Position numbers and translations under genes: made by a program | Notes under the pieces: generated by a model | Databases searched by the model: none | What the model saw: only the letters and a program-made list of their open reading frames with translations | Told to the model about the DNA's origin: nothing | Shown: piece after piece, positions 5,827 through 6,279 of the stretch | Numbering within the stretch: position 1 is the first letter of the stretch | Layout of the letters: the number at the start of each line of letters is the position of its first letter | Source: Actinomycetota bacterium | GTDB taxonomy: Bacteria; Actinomycetota; UBA4738 | Length of the DNA stretch: 6,279 nucleotides | Assembly: GCA_013816105.1 (NCBI GenBank) | Contig: JACDEY010000071.1 | Coordinates: forward strand, 1-6,279 | Direction of reading: 5' to 3'

Positions 5827-6279
5827 ATGAACACCCCTCCGCTCGCGACCAGGATGCGGCCACGGGCGTTCGAGGAGGTGGCCGGGCAGGCACACCTCAT
5901 CGGGCCGGGCAAGCCGCTCACGACGCTGGCGGAATCGGGACACCTGCCCTCGGTCGTCCTGTGGGGTCCCGCCGGGAGCGGGAAGACCACGCTCGCCTAT
6001 CTCCTCGCGGCGGCGGTGGGAGGGGAGGTCTCCCAGCTGTCGGCCGTCGCATCGGGAGTCGCGGACGCCCGCAAGGTCATGGCCAGGGCGAAGGACAGCC
6101 TGATCCCGATCGTACTGTTCGTCGACGAAGTCCACAGATGGAGCAAGGCGCAGCAGGACGTCCTCCTCCCGGCGGTAGAGGAGGGGCGGATCACGTTCAT
6201 CGGGGCCACCACCGAGAACCCTTACTTCTCTCTCGTGTCGCCGCTGCTTTCGCGCTGCCTGCTGCTCCGTCTGGAACCC
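5827..6279 (+). CDS. rarA: Replication-associated recombination protein RarA (MgsA/YcaJ), N-terminal part, truncated by window edge
   Basis: RarA is an AAA+ ATPase related to clamp-loader subunits that acts at stalled or broken replication forks, with single-strand binding protein and recombination factors. The 151 visible residues cover most of the AAA+ module. The N-terminus PLATRMRPRAFEEVAGQ is the family signature (usually PLAxRMRPxxLxExxGQ). Walker A is GPAGSGKTT at 47-55 with Lys53; Walker B is VLFVDEVHR with Asp100-Glu101; sensor 1 is GATTENP starting at residue 126; the arginine finger is the SRC at 142-144. The remaining roughly 280 residues (lid, helical and tetramerisation domains) lie outside. 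The family's HRFNKAQQD reads HRWSKAQQD and GPPGTGKTT reads GPAGSGKTT; both changes keep the nucleotide-binding core. The ATG at 5827 follows the aspS stop by 7 bases and has a GAGG at good distance. Its role differs from the upstream genes, but rarA next to aspS is a recurring arrangement. RuvB and DnaX are excluded by the ATTENP and HR(F/W)xK wording. Confidence 0.96.
   Translation, partial: MNTPPLATRMRPRAFEEVAGQAHLIGPGKPLTTLAESGHLPSVVLWGPAGSGKTTLAYLLAAAVGGEVSQLSAVASGVADARKVMARAKDSLIPIVLFVDEVHRWSKAQQDVLLPAVEEGRITFIGATTENPYFSLVSPLLSRCLLLRLEP

Noticed and set aside
5817..5827. Terminator or promoter between aspS and rarA at the change of function
   Set aside because: Only 7 bases separate the genes and no hairpin with a T-run is visible, so read-through is the simplest reading.
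3965..5830. 621-residue + strand open frame overlapping aspS
   Set aside because: It lies across the whole of aspS in another frame and is dominated by Arg, Gly and Pro, the expected composition of a shadow frame in GC-rich DNA.

Overview
The window is a compact, one-strand block of six housekeeping genes with no mobile element, RNA gene, CRISPR array or other accessory DNA. In order on the + strand: the C-terminal three quarters of a bifunctional (p)ppGpp synthetase/hydrolase (relA/rel, 1-1623, 5' end outside the window); a D-aminoacyl-tRNA deacylase (dtd, 1629-2126); a glyoxalase II-like metallo-beta-lactamase-fold hydrolase (2142-2762); histidyl-tRNA synthetase (hisS, 2767-4038); aspartyl-tRNA synthetase (aspS, 4035-5819); and the N-terminal part of the AAA+ ATPase RarA/MgsA (rarA, from 5827, running off the right edge).

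Organism: the DNA is very GC-rich, with codon third positions almost all G or C and long spurious open frames on both strands. The Rel protein carries the wording typical of Actinomycetota (RFKDYIAMPKFNMYQSLHT and ARCCTPVPGDEIVGF). The gene order rel-dtd-MBL-hisS-aspS-rarA is, from memory, shared by Firmicutes and several deep-branching Actinomycetota. I infer a high-GC bacterium, probably an Actinomycetota lineage outside the well-studied Streptomyces/Mycobacterium groups; this cannot be proved from the window.

Layout: the genes are separated by 5, 15 and 4 bases, overlap by 4 bases (hisS/aspS, ATGA), and are then separated by 7 bases. No gap is long enough for a normal promoter plus terminator, and I see no hairpin followed by a T-run. 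The whole block is probably one polycistronic unit that starts left of the window and continues to the right. Three start types are used (TTG for dtd, GTG for hisS, ATG for the rest).

How the genes fit together: Rel senses uncharged tRNA on the ribosome and makes (p)ppGpp. DTD removes D-amino acids (and achiral glycine) mischarged on tRNA. HisRS and AspRS charge tRNA. The MBL hydrolase has an unknown substrate, and RarA deals with stalled replication forks and is not part of translation. The theme is aminoacyl-tRNA supply, proofreading and starvation sensing.

I do not see a new biological system here. The points worth a second look are residue-level: AspRS carries the His/Gly pair reported for non-discriminating AspRS (implying the Asp-tRNA(Asn)/GatCAB route), HisRS has an unusual motif 2 in which two normally conserved active-site residues are replaced, AspRS motif 2 is also off-consensus, and DTD has Pro where the SQFTL motif has Ser.
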